This document shows, piece by piece, positions 8,850-17,156 of a DNA stretch of 64,000 nucleotides. Source of the DNA: Oleispira antarctica RB-8. GTDB lineage: Bacteria > Pseudomonadota > Gammaproteobacteria > Pseudomonadales > Oceanobacteraceae. The notes beneath the pieces are model-generated. The model searched no databases, was not told the origin of the DNA, and saw only the letters and a list, made by a program, of their open reading frames with translations. Position numbers and translations under genes: made by a program. Each line of letters starts with the position of its first letter. Positions within the stretch are counted from its first letter, which is position 1. The DNA is taken from NCBI GenBank assembly GCA_000967895.1, contig FO203512.1, positions 941,582 through 1,005,581 of the forward strand, given 5' to 3'.

Positions 8850-9427
8850 TTCTTGAATACGACGGCAACACGTTCAAGATTGAATTGAATGAACTAAACG
8901 TATCGTTAAAGCTATCACTGAAAAACGAAAGTATTTCAGCGAACACCAGCGGAAGCGACACAATCAACAAAGGCACAAAACCAAAAAGCATTTATGTTTC
9001 TGGTGTAGTGAAATTTGAAGATGAGGATCATTTAAAAGAACTGGTAAAGCTGGCTGAAAAAACAGACGAAAGCGGAATTCGTCAAATCTACACAATCAAC
9101 GACAAGACCGCAGAGATCGGCGACGTTCGCCAGGTTCAATTCAACAATGACTTCAACGTAAAGAAAATGGCAAAGTTTGAAGCATGGAACGTTGATTTTT
9201 CATTGTTGCAAAAAAACAGCGTAGCCGAAGCAAAAGAAAACAAAACCAAACCCAAAGAAGAACCCGTTGCCGATTCCATCACGGGTGAAGCTGTAGTTGC
9301 TGAGCAAGAACAAGTAACCGAGCAGGCCATGGTTGAATCACGCGGCTTTATTTGGGAAGCCCTAAAAAAGCTAGATGAATATCTAGAGCCAGAAGGCGCA
9401 AACAATGAAAATAACAAAACAACTTAA
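8846..9427 (+). CDS. baseplate complex/hub-associated protein
   Basis: A 193-residue protein. Residues 1-130 form an all-beta region (YDGNTFKIELNELNVSLKL, TSGSDTINKGTKPKSIYVSG, IRQIYTINDKT, NDVRQVQF-like) resembling the small baseplate proteins next to P2-like hub genes. Residues about 130-193 are a low-complexity Lys/Glu/Ala tail with no clear fold. It overlaps both neighbours (ATGA at the start, 23 bases at the end). A hub-linker or tube-baseplate adaptor role is inferred from position and beta character only. Confidence 0.6.
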   Translation: MILEYDGNTFKIELNELNVSLKLSLKNESISANTSGSDTINKGTKPKSIYVSGVVKFEDEDHLKELVKLAEKTDESGIRQIYTINDKTAEIGDVRQVQFNNDFNVKKMAKFEAWNVDFSLLQKNSVAEAKENKTKPKEEPVADSITGEAVVAEQEQVTEQAMVESRGFIWEALKKLDEYLEPEGANNENNKTT

Positions 9428-10136
9428 AATTAATCAGCTAGAAGCCAAGCTGATAAATGATGCCATCAAGCAAGATATGCAAACACCAGGGCGATGTGTG
9501 TTAACCGTCTATTCAGAAGAAAAGCCCACCATCGGACAACTATTAGAAATCAGCGGCCAAATGTCTGGTCAACCATTGCGCCGTTTATTCTTTGGCTTTA
9601 TCGATACCGTGACAGAACAACAAAACGGAATCTATAAAATCGTAGGCCGTGAATTCTCAGCCATGCTAAACCGCCGCATTGCGTTAAACCTTCGTCATGT
9701 AAAACCCAGCGACGTGCTAGAAGAAATCAGCAAACAAACAGGTTTGCAATTCATCTTGCCAAAAAGCGAATGGACAAAAAAAACAATCGCACGTTTTCAG
9801 CACATAGGCGGTGGCTATGGTGCAATGGATAGCATCTTGAACTTATGGCAAGTAGAGAAAGGAATCTGGCAGCAGCAGACAGATGGGCAAATATTCATCG
9901 GTGAATCAATTAAATCCGTGCCAGGGCAAAAGCGAATAAAGTTAGCCCCCGAGTTTTTCGAAACGACCAGTGTGCAAGGTGGCACACTTCCGCTAGTGCC
10001 AAGAATCCGCGCGGGCGTACAAATTGAAATAGCTGAAAAAATATTGTACGTAAACAGCATAGAAATAATGGGCGACAAAATGCGGCTTAACTGGCAGCTT
10101 GATCCGTGGGCAAAACATTTGCAGGCTATCCAATGA
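9405..10136 (+). CDS. phage tail hub protein (gpD/gp27-like)
   Basis: A 243-residue protein that resembles the central hub proteins (P2 gpD, T4 gp27, Mu gp44): a short beta N-terminus with LFFGFIDTV, then a domain with GREFSAMLNRRIALNLRHVKPSDVLE-type text and ISKQTGLQF. In these families LF.G.I...... and the 'ds..l..i...tGl.f' helix are typical. The hub joins the tail tube to the spike. It is followed, with an ATGA overlap, by a gpV/VgrG-like spike gene, which supports the call. Confidence 0.72.
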   Translation: MKITKQLKINQLEAKLINDAIKQDMQTPGRCVLTVYSEEKPTIGQLLEISGQMSGQPLRRLFFGFIDTVTEQQNGIYKIVGREFSAMLNRRIALNLRHVKPSDVLEEISKQTGLQFILPKSEWTKKTIARFQHIGGGYGAMDSILNLWQVEKGIWQQQTDGQIFIGESIKSVPGQKRIKLAPEFFETTSVQGGTLPLVPRIRAGVQIEIAEKILYVNSIEIMGDKMRLNWQLDPWAKHLQAIQ

Positions 10137-11161
10137 ACCAAACATTCAGAAAACAAATCACCCGTGAATTCCCAGAATTAGCAGCAGGCTATCATTTACC
10201 ATTAATGGCGGAAGTTATCGCGGTTCCAGATGCCCCAGCCAAAGGCGGCATTAATGACAATTACCGCCCACGTTTGGCGGTAAACCTTGTTCTACTGAAT
10301 AACGAATACAAAAGCACAGAGATATTTTTAGACGCGGTACCCATAGCAATAATGGGCGGCGGTAATGAACGTGGATTCTTTGCAATACCGCAGCAAGGCA
10401 CATTGGTTGAAGTTGCATTCCTGAATGGATCGCCAGAACGGCCTTTTGTTCGTAGCATACTTGGTGATCGCCAAGCATTGCCATGGATAGACGAGCACAC
10501 AATGGCATGGCAGCAAGACGAAAGCGTAAAACAAACCGTAGACAATGCCGGTAATTGGACGCGTCAAACAACAAACGACATAACCGACAAAAGCCACACG
10601 CACAAAACAGAAACCCACAGCAAAATAGACTTATTGGGTGAAGAACTTAAGCGAGTGCTTCAACACAGTATTGAAGACATTGATGGAAAAAAACAAATTG
10701 AAGCCACGGCCATACACTTACTAAGTACTACGGTCGCCAATATTCTTGCACTGGGCAGCATCAACCAAAGCGCAGGCGAACACATTACCCGCAGTGCGAG
10801 TAAAGAAATCGTTGATCATGCGGCAAAAGATTTAAAACAAAGCAGTGATGAAAATATTAAACAGGTAGCGACTAAGAATATTGAATCGGCTTCAAGTGAA
10901 AACATAATTCATAAAGCCGCTAAAGATATGGAATTGATCGCGGCTAAGATTAAACTGGGTACTGAATCAGATAATGTTTTAAAGCTATTATCTGATTTTA
11001 TGCAAGCTACCACTGATGGATTCACCGCGTTGGCGATAACTACTGTTACATGCGCCGCCCCTGGTAGCCCGTCAGGTGTTCCGTTAAATGCTGCCAATTT
11101 CACCGCCGCAGTAGCAGCAATAACCCCACTTAAAACCAAGCTAGATGCAATGACCAAGTAA
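10133..11161 (+). CDS. baseplate spike protein gpV-like (OB-fold, VgrG gp5 domain type)
   Basis: A 342-residue protein (ATG at 10133 overlapping the hub stop as ATGA; an upstream ATG at 10106 lies inside the hub gene). Residues about 60-125 form the gp5/gpV OB-fold: FFAIPQQGTLVEVAFLNGS followed by PFVRSILGD, which is the textbook signature. After residue 125 comes a long Ser/Lys/Asn-rich stretch with short repeats (SKEIVDHAAKDLKQ, SENIIHKAAKDMEL), as expected for the beta-helical needle. The last 60 residues are Ala-rich. It forms the membrane-piercing tip and is the last gene of the tail operon. A terminator hairpin follows about 60 bases on. Confidence 0.85.
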   Translation: MNQTFRKQITREFPELAAGYHLPLMAEVIAVPDAPAKGGINDNYRPRLAVNLVLLNNEYKSTEIFLDAVPIAIMGGGNERGFFAIPQQGTLVEVAFLNGSPERPFVRSILGDRQALPWIDEHTMAWQQDESVKQTVDNAGNWTRQTTNDITDKSHTHKTETHSKIDLLGEELKRVLQHSIEDIDGKKQIEATAIHLLSTTVANILALGSINQSAGEHITRSASKEIVDHAAKDLKQSSDENIKQVATKNIESASSENIIHKAAKDMELIAAKIKLGTESDNVLKLLSDFMQATTDGFTALAITTVTCAAPGSPSGVPLNAANFTAAVAAITPLKTKLDAMTK

Positions 11162-11650
11162 GGTAATCACCTGGTCTAACGTGTACCGCTAAAACTTCCA
11201 TAATCCATTGCACAACCCACACCAAGCCCAGCTATCAAAATAGCGTGGGCTTTCTGTGCTTCTAAGCATTCCACGAACATCTAAAGCCCTAGATACGCAT
11301 TGTCTAGCGTATGTTTAAGCCTGTGGCGTTCATACGCGACCAGCAAGCCGCAAAAAAAAGAAGGTGTGGCAGAATAAAAACTCCTCCTCCCCCTGTCCGC
11401 GCCTTAATTGCATCATTTTTGTGCAATAGTTCAAACGTGCAAACCAATACGCCAGAGCCCGTGAATACTGGGGACGCAAAACAAAACGGCATTGCACAAA
11501 ATGCAAACAAATGACGTGACCGTGCAAAGAGTGATTTTTGGAAAAGTGGGAATTCTCATAATCCATGCGGGTTCCCGTCAATATTCAAGGTTTGCACGGT
11601 TTGTAATATGTGAGTTAATCTATTTGAAATTTTAATGGGTAGGGCGTGAA
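11162..11650 (+). other. intergenic region at the end of the tail operon
   Basis: 489 bases between the spike gene and the last prophage gene. It holds a terminator hairpin (11224-11252), an inverted repeat ATACGC/GCGTAT (11293-11298 and 11307-11312), three copies of CGTGCAAA (11436-11443 and 11521-11528 direct, 11591-11598 inverted as TTTGCACG), and a 10-base inverted repeat ACCGTGCAAA/TTTGCACGGT (11519-11528, 11591-11600). Short open frames occur on both strands (for example 11311-11514) but none has a convincing ribosome binding site. It may carry operator sites or a small RNA. Confidence 0.5.
11224..11252 (+). terminator. hairpin after the tail operon
   Basis: AAGCCCA-GCTAT / ATAGC-G-TGGGCTT: a 12-pair stem with one bulged G and a CAAA loop, followed by TTCTGTGCTTCT, a weak T-rich tail. 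It lies 63 bases after the spike gene stop and is the likely end of the tail transcript. Confidence 0.6.
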
Positions 11651-11968
11651 ATGCAGTTGGATGAATCGTATTGTATATTTATTGGTGGTTCGTATCACGG
11701 TGAGAAAATGAGAGTTTTAGACGGTGATGGAGAATTGGCTTTACCGCCTAAATACGAAGAGGATCATATTTTATCAAATCGTAGTGGATGGGTTCCGCTA
11801 GAGCCTAAAAAAATGGAGCAGTACGTGCGCCGCAAAGTGTTCTTCAGAAGTAGAAATGTTGAGGTGTTTGTTGTTGCAGAAATGGTTATTGAAGAGTTAG
11901 AACCTGAAAAAATAGAGCATCTAAACAGGTTGATTAATGATTTATTAGAACAGCAAGAACCAGTTTGA
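11651..11968 (+). CDS. hypothetical protein at the prophage end
   Basis: A 105-residue protein with an AGGGCGTGAA ribosome binding site directly before the ATG. The first 90 residues look like a small beta fold (YCIFIGGSYHGEKMRV, then VRRKVFF), a layout seen in many short phage proteins that begin with a GG.xxG turn. A charged helix (EELEPEKIEHLNRLINDLL) closes it. It is the last gene before the tRNA and has its own upstream region, so it is likely a separately expressed accessory (moron-type) gene. Its stop codon falls in the first TTTGACA repeat. The function is unknown. Confidence 0.65.
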   Translation: MQLDESYCIFIGGSYHGEKMRVLDGDGELALPPKYEEDHILSNRSGWVPLEPKKMEQYVRRKVFFRSRNVEVFVVAEMVIEELEPEKIEHLNRLINDLLEQQEPV

Positions 11969-12010
11969 CACTGTTTTGACATTATCGGCGATTTTGACAC
12001 CGATTTGACA
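11964..12010. repeat. four direct repeats TTTGACA in two pairs
   Basis: TTTGACA starts at 11964, 11975, 11993 and 12004, with steps of 11, 18 and 11 bases. The two copies of each pair are one helical turn apart. Three copies extend to TTTGACAC. They lie 75-120 bases from the tRNA on the prophage side, where integrase arm-type sites would be expected. They do not line up with -10 boxes at 16-18 bases. Confidence 0.6.
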
Positions 12011-12045
12011 CTATAAGTGATTTGATAAAACACTGGGGTTAGATG

Positions 12046-12076
12046 GCTGTAACCATTTGTTTATAAGGGTTACAGC
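12046..12076. repeat. 9-base inverted repeat beside the tRNA
   Basis: GCTGTAACC (12046-12054) and GGTTACAGC (12068-12076) with a 13-base spacer, ending 9 bases from the encoded CCA of the tRNA. It has no T-tract on either strand, so it is more likely a protein-binding site near the attachment core, or a processing hairpin for the tRNA, than a terminator. Confidence 0.5.
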
Positions 12077-12085
12077 GCTTTAAAA

Positions 12086-12162
12086 TGGTGGGCCCGCCCC
12101 GACTTGAACGGGGGACCTGCCGATTATGAGTCGGATGCTCTAACCAGCTGAGCTACGGGCCC
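12086..12162 (-). tRNA. tRNA with CAT anticodon (Ile2 lysidine type or elongator Met)
   Basis: 77 bases on the minus strand with CCA encoded. Acceptor stem GGGCCCG pairs with CGGGCCC, the D arm is TAGCTCAGCTGGTTAGAGC, the anticodon loop is CTCATAA (anticodon CAT), and the T arm is CCCCG-TTCAAGT-CGGGG. It is not the initiator. A73, C4-G69, U12-A23 and C29-G41 agree with the isoleucine identity set of E. coli ileX (AUA codons, needs TilS lysidine), whereas elongator tRNA-Met of E. coli differs at position 4 and at 29-41. Position 27-43 is a T-C mismatch. A tRNA near rpoD is also found in pseudomonads. The prophage abuts its 3' end. Confidence 0.93.
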
Positions 12163-12259
12163 TTGCTATCACTTGATAACGTTAGCGATTATAACCATGC
12201 TTTACAAAGAGCGCCACCCCTTTGATTTAAAAAAGAAAAACGAATGATTTAAAAAACAG

Positions 12260-12283
12260 AAAGCCGGCAATTGCCGGCTTTTT
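12260..12283 (-). terminator. terminator of the rpoD operon
   Basis: Perfect inverted repeat AGCCGGCAATTGCCGGCT with A/T tracts on both sides (AAA... and TTTTT), 54 bases after the rpoD stop in its direction of transcription. In the minus-strand reading the stem is followed by TTTCTGTTTTTT. It may act in both directions. Confidence 0.8.
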
Positions 12284-12336
12284 GTTGGTTGCTTTTTAAA
12301 CGATCTAAGCGAGGCTTATTCGTTTTATGTAAAAAG

Positions 12337-14169
12337 CTATTCGTCTAAGAAGCTACGCAAGTGATCAGAGCGAGTAGGGTGGCGTAGCTTGCGCAATGCC
12401 TTCGCTTCGATCTGACGAATACGTTCACGCGTCACGTCGAACTGCTTACCCACTTCTTCCAAAGTATGGTCAGTGTTCATGTCGATACCAAAACGCATAC
12501 GTAGAACCTTAGATTCACGAGCGGTTAGGCCAGACAGTACATCACGAGTTGCATCGATTAGGCCGCCAGTCGTGGCGGTATCGATTGGCGATTCAGACAT
12601 GGTATCTTCAATGAAGTCACCTAGGTGCGAATCTTCGTCATCACCGATTGGGGTTTCCATTGAGATAGGCTCTTTGGCAATTTTAAGTACCTTGCGAACT
12701 TTATCTTCTGGCATTTCCATACGCTCAGCCAATTCTTCTGGCGTTGCTTCACGGCCCATTTCTTGTAGCATTTGACGAGAGATACGGTTCAATTTATTGA
12801 TCGTTTCAATCATGTGCACAGGAATACGGATGGTGCGTGCTTGGTCGGCAATCGAACGAGTAATCGCCTGACGAATCCACCAAGTAGCGTACGTCGAGAA
12901 CTTATAACCACGACGGTATTCAAATTTATCAACCGCTTTCATCAAGCCAATGTTGCCTTCTTGAATCAAGTCCAAGAACTGCAAGCCACGGTTTGTATAC
13001 TTTTTCGCAATCGAGATAACTAGACGTAGGTTAGCTTCAACCATTTCTTTCTTAGCACGACGTGCGCGAGCTTCACCGATAGATACTTTACGGTTAACTT
13101 CTTTGATTTCGGGAATGGATAGCGTCACATTCGTTTCAATCGTTTTGATCTTTTTCTGAGCACGCTGGATGTCGAATTTGAAAACAGCTACTTTTTCTGA
13201 GTAAGGCTTATCGGCAGCGATTAAATCGTCAACCCAGTCAGGGTTTGTTTCGTTACCCTGATAAGACTTAATAAACTCTTTACGGTCCATGCGGCACTTA
13301 CGAGTAAGTAAAACCATAATGGCGCGTTCTTGGGTACGAATCGCTTCTTGTGATTCACGAGTATTATTAACCAGTGCTTCAAAATAACGAGGTGTTAGCT
13401 TGATCGGTGCGAAAACTTCAGTCAGTTCATCAAAAGCAACTTCAGCTTCTTTACTTGCGCGACCATGCTTAGCTAGAATAACTTCTAGTGCGTCGTAAGC
13501 GACGCGAACTTCTTTGAAACGGCCTTGAACCATTTCAACGTCCATTCCTGTGGGCTCTTCATCGTCATCATCTGAGTCATCAGTAGAATCGTCGCCTTCT
13601 GCTTTTTCAGGCTTTGCAGCTTTAGGCTGAGTCTGAGGAGGAGGCGTTGGAATTTCGTCAGAAGGGTCGATGAAGCCGTTGAAAACATCGCCAATACGAT
13701 TAACATCATCTTCTGCAGATTCAAAGGCTGTTAATACGGTTTCAACAGTACCCGGATAATACGCAAGGGCCGACATCACTTCTCGGATGCCTTCTTCGAT
13801 GCGCTTAGCGATTACAATTTCGCCTTCGCGGGTTAGTAGTTCAACGGTACCCATTTCACGCATATACATACGTACTGGGTCAGTCGTGCGACCAACGTCA
13901 CTATCAACAGCGGCTAAGGCAGCAGCCGCTTCTTCAGCTGCGTCATTATCTGTATCGTTACCGGCCACGAACATAGCGTCGGCATCAGGTGCGACTTCAG
14001 ATACCGGAATACCGATATCGTTGATCATACGGATGATGTCTTCTACTTGATCTGGATTCGCGATGTCATCGGGTAAGTGGTCGTTTACCTGGGCATGAGT
14101 CAGGTAACCCTGTTCTTTACCCTTGGCGATGAGGTCTTTCAAACGCGATTGTTGTTTATTCGCTGACAT
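12337..14169 (-). CDS. rpoD: RNA polymerase primary sigma factor (sigma-70)
   Basis: A 610-residue housekeeping sigma factor. I start it at ATG 14169 ([18 protein letters not shown]), matching the usual N-terminus of region 1.1; an upstream in-frame ATG at 14217 would add 16 unlikely residues. Region 1.2 shows [11 protein letters not shown]. The non-conserved insert has an acidic run ([14 protein letters not shown], about 205-220). Region 2 shows [14 protein letters not shown], region 3 follows, and region 4.2 shows [20 protein letters not shown]. It is the last gene of the rpsU-yqeY-dnaG-rpoD operon, 170 bases after dnaG, so an internal promoter in that gap is plausible, as in E. coli. Confidence 0.97.
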   Translation of the reverse strand: MSANKQQSRLKDLIAKGKEQGYLTHAQVNDHLPDDIANPDQVEDIIRMINDIGIPVSEVAPDADAMFVAGNDTDNDAAEEAAAALAAVDSDVGRTTDPVRMYMREMGTVELLTREGEIVIAKRIEEGIREVMSALAYYPGTVETVLTAFESAEDDVNRIGDVFNGFIDPSDEIPTPPPQTQPKAAKPEKAEGDDSTDDSDDDDEEPTGMDVEMVQGRFKEVRVAYDALEVILAKHGRASKEAEVAFDELTEVFAPIKLTPRYFEALVNNTRESQEAIRTQERAIMVLLTRKCRMDRKEFIKSYQGNETNPDWVDDLIAADKPYSEKVAVFKFDIQRAQKKIKTIETNVTLSIPEIKEVNRKVSIGEARARRAKKEMVEANLRLVISIAKKYTNRGLQFLDLIQEGNIGLMKAVDKFEYRRGYKFSTYATWWIRQAITRSIADQARTIRIPVHMIETINKLNRISRQMLQEMGREATPEELAERMEMPEDKVRKVLKIAKEPISMETPIGDDEDSHLGDFIEDTMSESPIDTATTGGLIDATRDVLSGLTARESKVLRMRFGIDMNTDHTLEEVGKQFDVTRERIRQIEAKALRKLRHPTRSDHLRSFLDE

Positions 14170-14338
14170 ATAGGCCCTGTTGTAGTCGTCGCAGTCGTCT
14201 GCTCGGTGGCTAGGCAATAAACCCGAAAGTATAAACGCTAACCACTCATTGCGCTAGGCAAAGAGCCGGCTTGAGTACGAATTGATATTGAATTTCTGTA
14301 GTTAATTTGGGGATGAATCAAATTAATTCAAGGGTTGG

Positions 14339-16348
14339 TTATTTTTTATGCTTTTTCAGTTGTTTTGGTAATGCTAGGTAGCGTGCTTTTTCTTCGCTGG
14401 TGAGCTTGCTGATTGATTCTGTTGCTACTTTATTTTGCAATGCTTGCCATTCACGGCGCAAGGCTCTGTGATGCAGGTTTTGCAGTGTGCCTTGAATATA
14501 ATGACTGGCATCAACATCAATAGAGTAGTCGAGTTTTTTGTTGGCGATGGATTTTATGTAGTCTGTGTACGGGCTACCAGTCCATAAAATTAATAAGCCA
14601 ATGCTGCTGTTTTGTGGGCTACGCTTTAATTTTTTCAGCGTTTCGCATAATAAGCGCTCATTTTCATCTTCAGGTTCGAAATCTGCCAGTGGCTCTACAT
14701 GTTGCGCGCTTTCAGGAAACTTGATGAGTAACGTCAGAGCTTTCTCGGTCATGCTGGCGAGCTGTTTATTTTCTTTGTGATTAACCGTTACGGCTGCGCG
14801 TAATGAGGGCTGAGTGATGCCGTCAGTATCAATGAAGTCGCCAACGTCAAATTCGTATTCTTCATGATTGTCGAAGTCGGGACCATCGTAGTGAGGGCTA
14901 GTATCAGAGTTGTGTGGATTTGTGTGGGCTGAAGATTGCTGATTTTGTTTTTCTATCGAGTCTTTTGAGGGCTGTAGCGACACACGTTGTGGCGATGCAC
15001 TGTGCTGATTAGGCTGTTCGCTTTCCGTTGGTAATAGCTTCGCTAAAATTTCTTGCTTGATACCTGTTTCTTGGGAAAGCTGTTGCTGCATTAATTCTTT
15101 CAACATGCCTGTTGGTAGGCGCGAAATTAATGGTGCGGCGAGTTGGCCAAAGCGAGCTTTTCCGTCAAGGGTATCAAAATCGACTTGTTCTTTGACATTG
15201 TCGAATAAAAACTCAGGCAGATGCTTTGAGTTATCTAAGCGTTTTTCAAAGGCTTCTTTGCCTTCTTTGCGCACGATGGTATCTGGGTCTTCGCCGTCGG
15301 GTAAAAATAAAAAGCGGGCTTGTAGGCCATCTTGCAGGGCTGGAATAACCGTTTCCATAGCGCGCAGTGCTGCTTTACGCCCGGCATTATCACCATCGAA
15401 GCAGAAAATGATTTCAGGTACGACTTTAAATAAACGGCGTATGTGATGTTCACTGGTCGAGGTGCCAAGCGTAGCGACGGCGTAATGAATGCCATACTCG
15501 GCAAGAGCAACCACATCCATGTAGCCTTCAACTATGATCATGCGTGTTAGTTTCTGGCGGATTTTACGCGCTTCATAAAGGCCGTAAAGCTCTTGGCCTT
15601 TATGGAAAATAGGGGTTTCTGGAGAGTTAAGGTATTTGGGTTTTTCATCGCCCAATACGCGACCACCAAAGGCGATAACTTGGCCTTTTACATTACGGAT
15701 CGGAAACATTACGCGATCACGAAAGCGATCATAGGTGCGGCCATCTTCTTTTTCGATGGTCATTCCGCAGCTGATTAATTGCTTGATGGTTTTATTGTTG
15801 GTGCTGTCGTTTTTTTCGCCAGGGGCTAAGGCATTTTGCAGATTGTCCCAGCTTGGTGGTGCGTAACCAATTGAGAAAAACTTGGCAGCCTTGCCTGATA
15901 GTCCGCGATCTTTCAAATAACTGATCGCTTTATCTTTGTCTTTACTGGTGCGTAGTTGCAGTTCAAAAAAGTCAGCCGCTTTTTGAGTTAAGGCATGCAG
16001 CTCTCGATATTGCGGTTCACGATTTTGTTGAGTGTTACCTTCGCGAGGGACTTCTATGTTGAGATCCCCTGCGAGTTTTTCGACTGCGTCGGGAAATTCT
16101 AAGCCATCAAATTCCATAACAAACTTAACTGCGCTGCCGGTAGCGCCACAGCCAAAGCAGTAATAAAACTGTTTATCGGGACTGACGGTAAAGGAAGGCG
16201 TTTTTTCATTATGGAAGGGGCAGCAGGCTGAGTAATTTTTGCCGGCTTTTTTTAGACGAATACGAGCGCTCACCACATCGATTATGTCGAGGCGGCTGAT
16301 TAAATCATCAATGAAATTTTGCGGTATACGTCCGGCCATGTGGCTCAT
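14339..16348 (-). CDS. dnaG: DNA primase
   Basis: A 669-residue primase that makes RNA primers at the replication fork with DnaB. The CHC2 zinc site is clear: C43, H46 (CPFH), C64, C67 (CFGC). The TOPRIM core contains MIIVEGYMDVVALAE and FCFDGDNAGRKAA. A Gln/Ser/His/Pro-rich linker (about residues 445-500) leads to the DnaB-binding C-terminal helical domain. A second start, M4 (16339, MAGRIPQ), matches the usual pseudomonad N-terminus and is equally possible. It lies downstream of a strong hairpin (16367-16392), which should lower its expression relative to rpsU and yqeY. Confidence 0.96.
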   Translation of the reverse strand: MSHMAGRIPQNFIDDLISRLDIIDVVSARIRLKKAGKNYSACCPFHNEKTPSFTVSPDKQFYYCFGCGATGSAVKFVMEFDGLEFPDAVEKLAGDLNIEVPREGNTQQNREPQYRELHALTQKAADFFELQLRTSKDKDKAISYLKDRGLSGKAAKFFSIGYAPPSWDNLQNALAPGEKNDSTNNKTIKQLISCGMTIEKEDGRTYDRFRDRVMFPIRNVKGQVIAFGGRVLGDEKPKYLNSPETPIFHKGQELYGLYEARKIRQKLTRMIIVEGYMDVVALAEYGIHYAVATLGTSTSEHHIRRLFKVVPEIIFCFDGDNAGRKAALRAMETVIPALQDGLQARFLFLPDGEDPDTIVRKEGKEAFEKRLDNSKHLPEFLFDNVKEQVDFDTLDGKARFGQLAAPLISRLPTGMLKELMQQQLSQETGIKQEILAKLLPTESEQPNQHSASPQRVSLQPSKDSIEKQNQQSSAHTNPHNSDTSPHYDGPDFDNHEEYEFDVGDFIDTDGITQPSLRAAVTVNHKENKQLASMTEKALTLLIKFPESAQHVEPLADFEPEDENERLLCETLKKLKRSPQNSSIGLLILWTGSPYTDYIKSIANKKLDYSIDVDASHYIQGTLQNLHHRALRREWQALQNKVATESISKLTSEEKARYLALPKQLKKHKK

Positions 16349-16366
16349 TTTACTCTAACAGAAACA

Positions 16367-16392
16367 AATAAGGCAGCCGAAGCTGCCTTATT
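16367..16392 (-). terminator. intra-operon hairpin upstream of dnaG (attenuator)
   Basis: A perfect 11-pair stem AATAAGGCAGC / GCTGCCTTATT. Read on the minus strand the loop is TTCG, the extra-stable tetraloop, and the stem is followed by TGTTTCTGTTAG. It sits between yqeY and dnaG. In E. coli a partial terminator between rpsU and dnaG cuts primase levels, and this hairpin is placed to do the same. The T-tract is poor, so it should be leaky or act as an mRNA processing/stability element. Confidence 0.65.
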
Positions 16393-16448
16393 GGTCAATC
16401 AAAAGATTGTGTGTCGATTAGCCGGCCATTTAGCTGGTAGCGTGGGTG

Positions 16449-16895
16449 TTAACCCAGTGCCGCTTTAACCAGTCGGCTGACTTGCGCCATGTCGGCGCGG
16501 CCTTGTACTTGTGGTTTGAGGACGCCCATTAATTTACCCATATCCTGCATGCTTGCAGCACCGGTTTGGGTAACAGCGTCAGCCACTATTTTGGCCAGTT
16601 CATCTTCACTCAGTGCTTCTGGTAGAAACTCAGAGATGACAGAAATTTCAAACTTTTCTGTATCGGCAAGGTCGTGACGATCAGCTTGTTCGTATTGTTC
16701 AATTGAATTCTGACGTTGCTTAACCATTTTATCTAAAATGACTAAAGCACGATCATCATCAATGTCGATACGCTCATCTACTTCAACACGCTTAAATTCT
16801 GCAGATGCTAAACGTAGCGTGGATAAACGAGGTTTATCCTTCGCACGCATAGCGTCTTTAATAGAACTTTTTATACTTGCAACGATAGCACTCAT
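16449..16895 (-). CDS. YqeY/GatB-like domain protein
   Basis: A 148-residue protein of the YqeY family, which shares the tail domain of GatB (Glu-tRNA amidotransferase subunit B). Visible are the N-terminal SSIKDAMRAKDKPRLSTLR helix, the DRALVILDKMVKQRQNSIEQ helix, and the C-terminal LMGVLKPQVQGRADMAQVSR segment that is the family hallmark. A role in tRNA handling is proposed for the family but not settled. It sits 45 bases after rpsU and before the dnaG hairpin, the usual pseudomonad order. Confidence 0.92.
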   Translation of the reverse strand: MSAIVASIKSSIKDAMRAKDKPRLSTLRLASAEFKRVEVDERIDIDDDRALVILDKMVKQRQNSIEQYEQADRHDLADTEKFEISVISEFLPEALSEDELAKIVADAVTQTGAASMQDMGKLMGVLKPQVQGRADMAQVSRLVKAALG

Positions 16896-16940
16896 AAAAT
16901 ATTTCTTTTGATCAACTTTATAACTATAAACGGTGTTTGA

Positions 16941-17156
16941 TTAGTACAAACGAACCATTTTTTTGTTTTCACGCTGAACTTTCTTCGCGTGACGCTTAAC
17001 AGCAGCAGCAGCTTTACGCTTACGTACTGAAGTTGGCTTTTCGTAATGTTCGCGACGACGTACTTCTGACAAAACGCCTGCTTTTTCGCAAGAACGTTTG
17101 AAACGACGTAGAGCTACATCAAATGGCTCGTTTTCTTTAAGTTTTACAGCTGGCAT
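16941..17156 (-). CDS. rpsU: 30S ribosomal protein bS21
   Basis: A 71-residue, strongly basic protein ([20 protein letters not shown] at the start, [13 protein letters not shown] at the end) that matches bS21 in full. It binds the 30S platform near the anti-Shine-Dalgarno and is needed for initiation on natural mRNAs. It is the first gene of the operon with yqeY, dnaG and rpoD. A sigma-70-like promoter lies at 17271-17299. Confidence 0.97.
   Translation of the reverse strand: MPAVKLKENEPFDVALRRFKRSCEKAGVLSEVRRREHYEKPTSVRKRKAAAAVKRHAKKVQRENKKMVRLY

Noticed and set aside
11311-11514. 67-codon open frame in the prophage intergenic region
   Set aside because: No ribosome site, open frames exist also on the other strand over the same bases, and the text has low-complexity PPPP and no recognisable fold.
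11964-12010. TTTGACA copies as -35 promoter boxes
   Set aside because: TTGACA matches -35, but no TATAAT-like box lies 16-18 bases from any copy. The regular paired spacing fits a protein-binding array better.
12473-13023. Antisense frames across rpoD
   Set aside because: They mirror conserved sigma-factor coding sequence and lack starts with ribosome sites; codon shadow.
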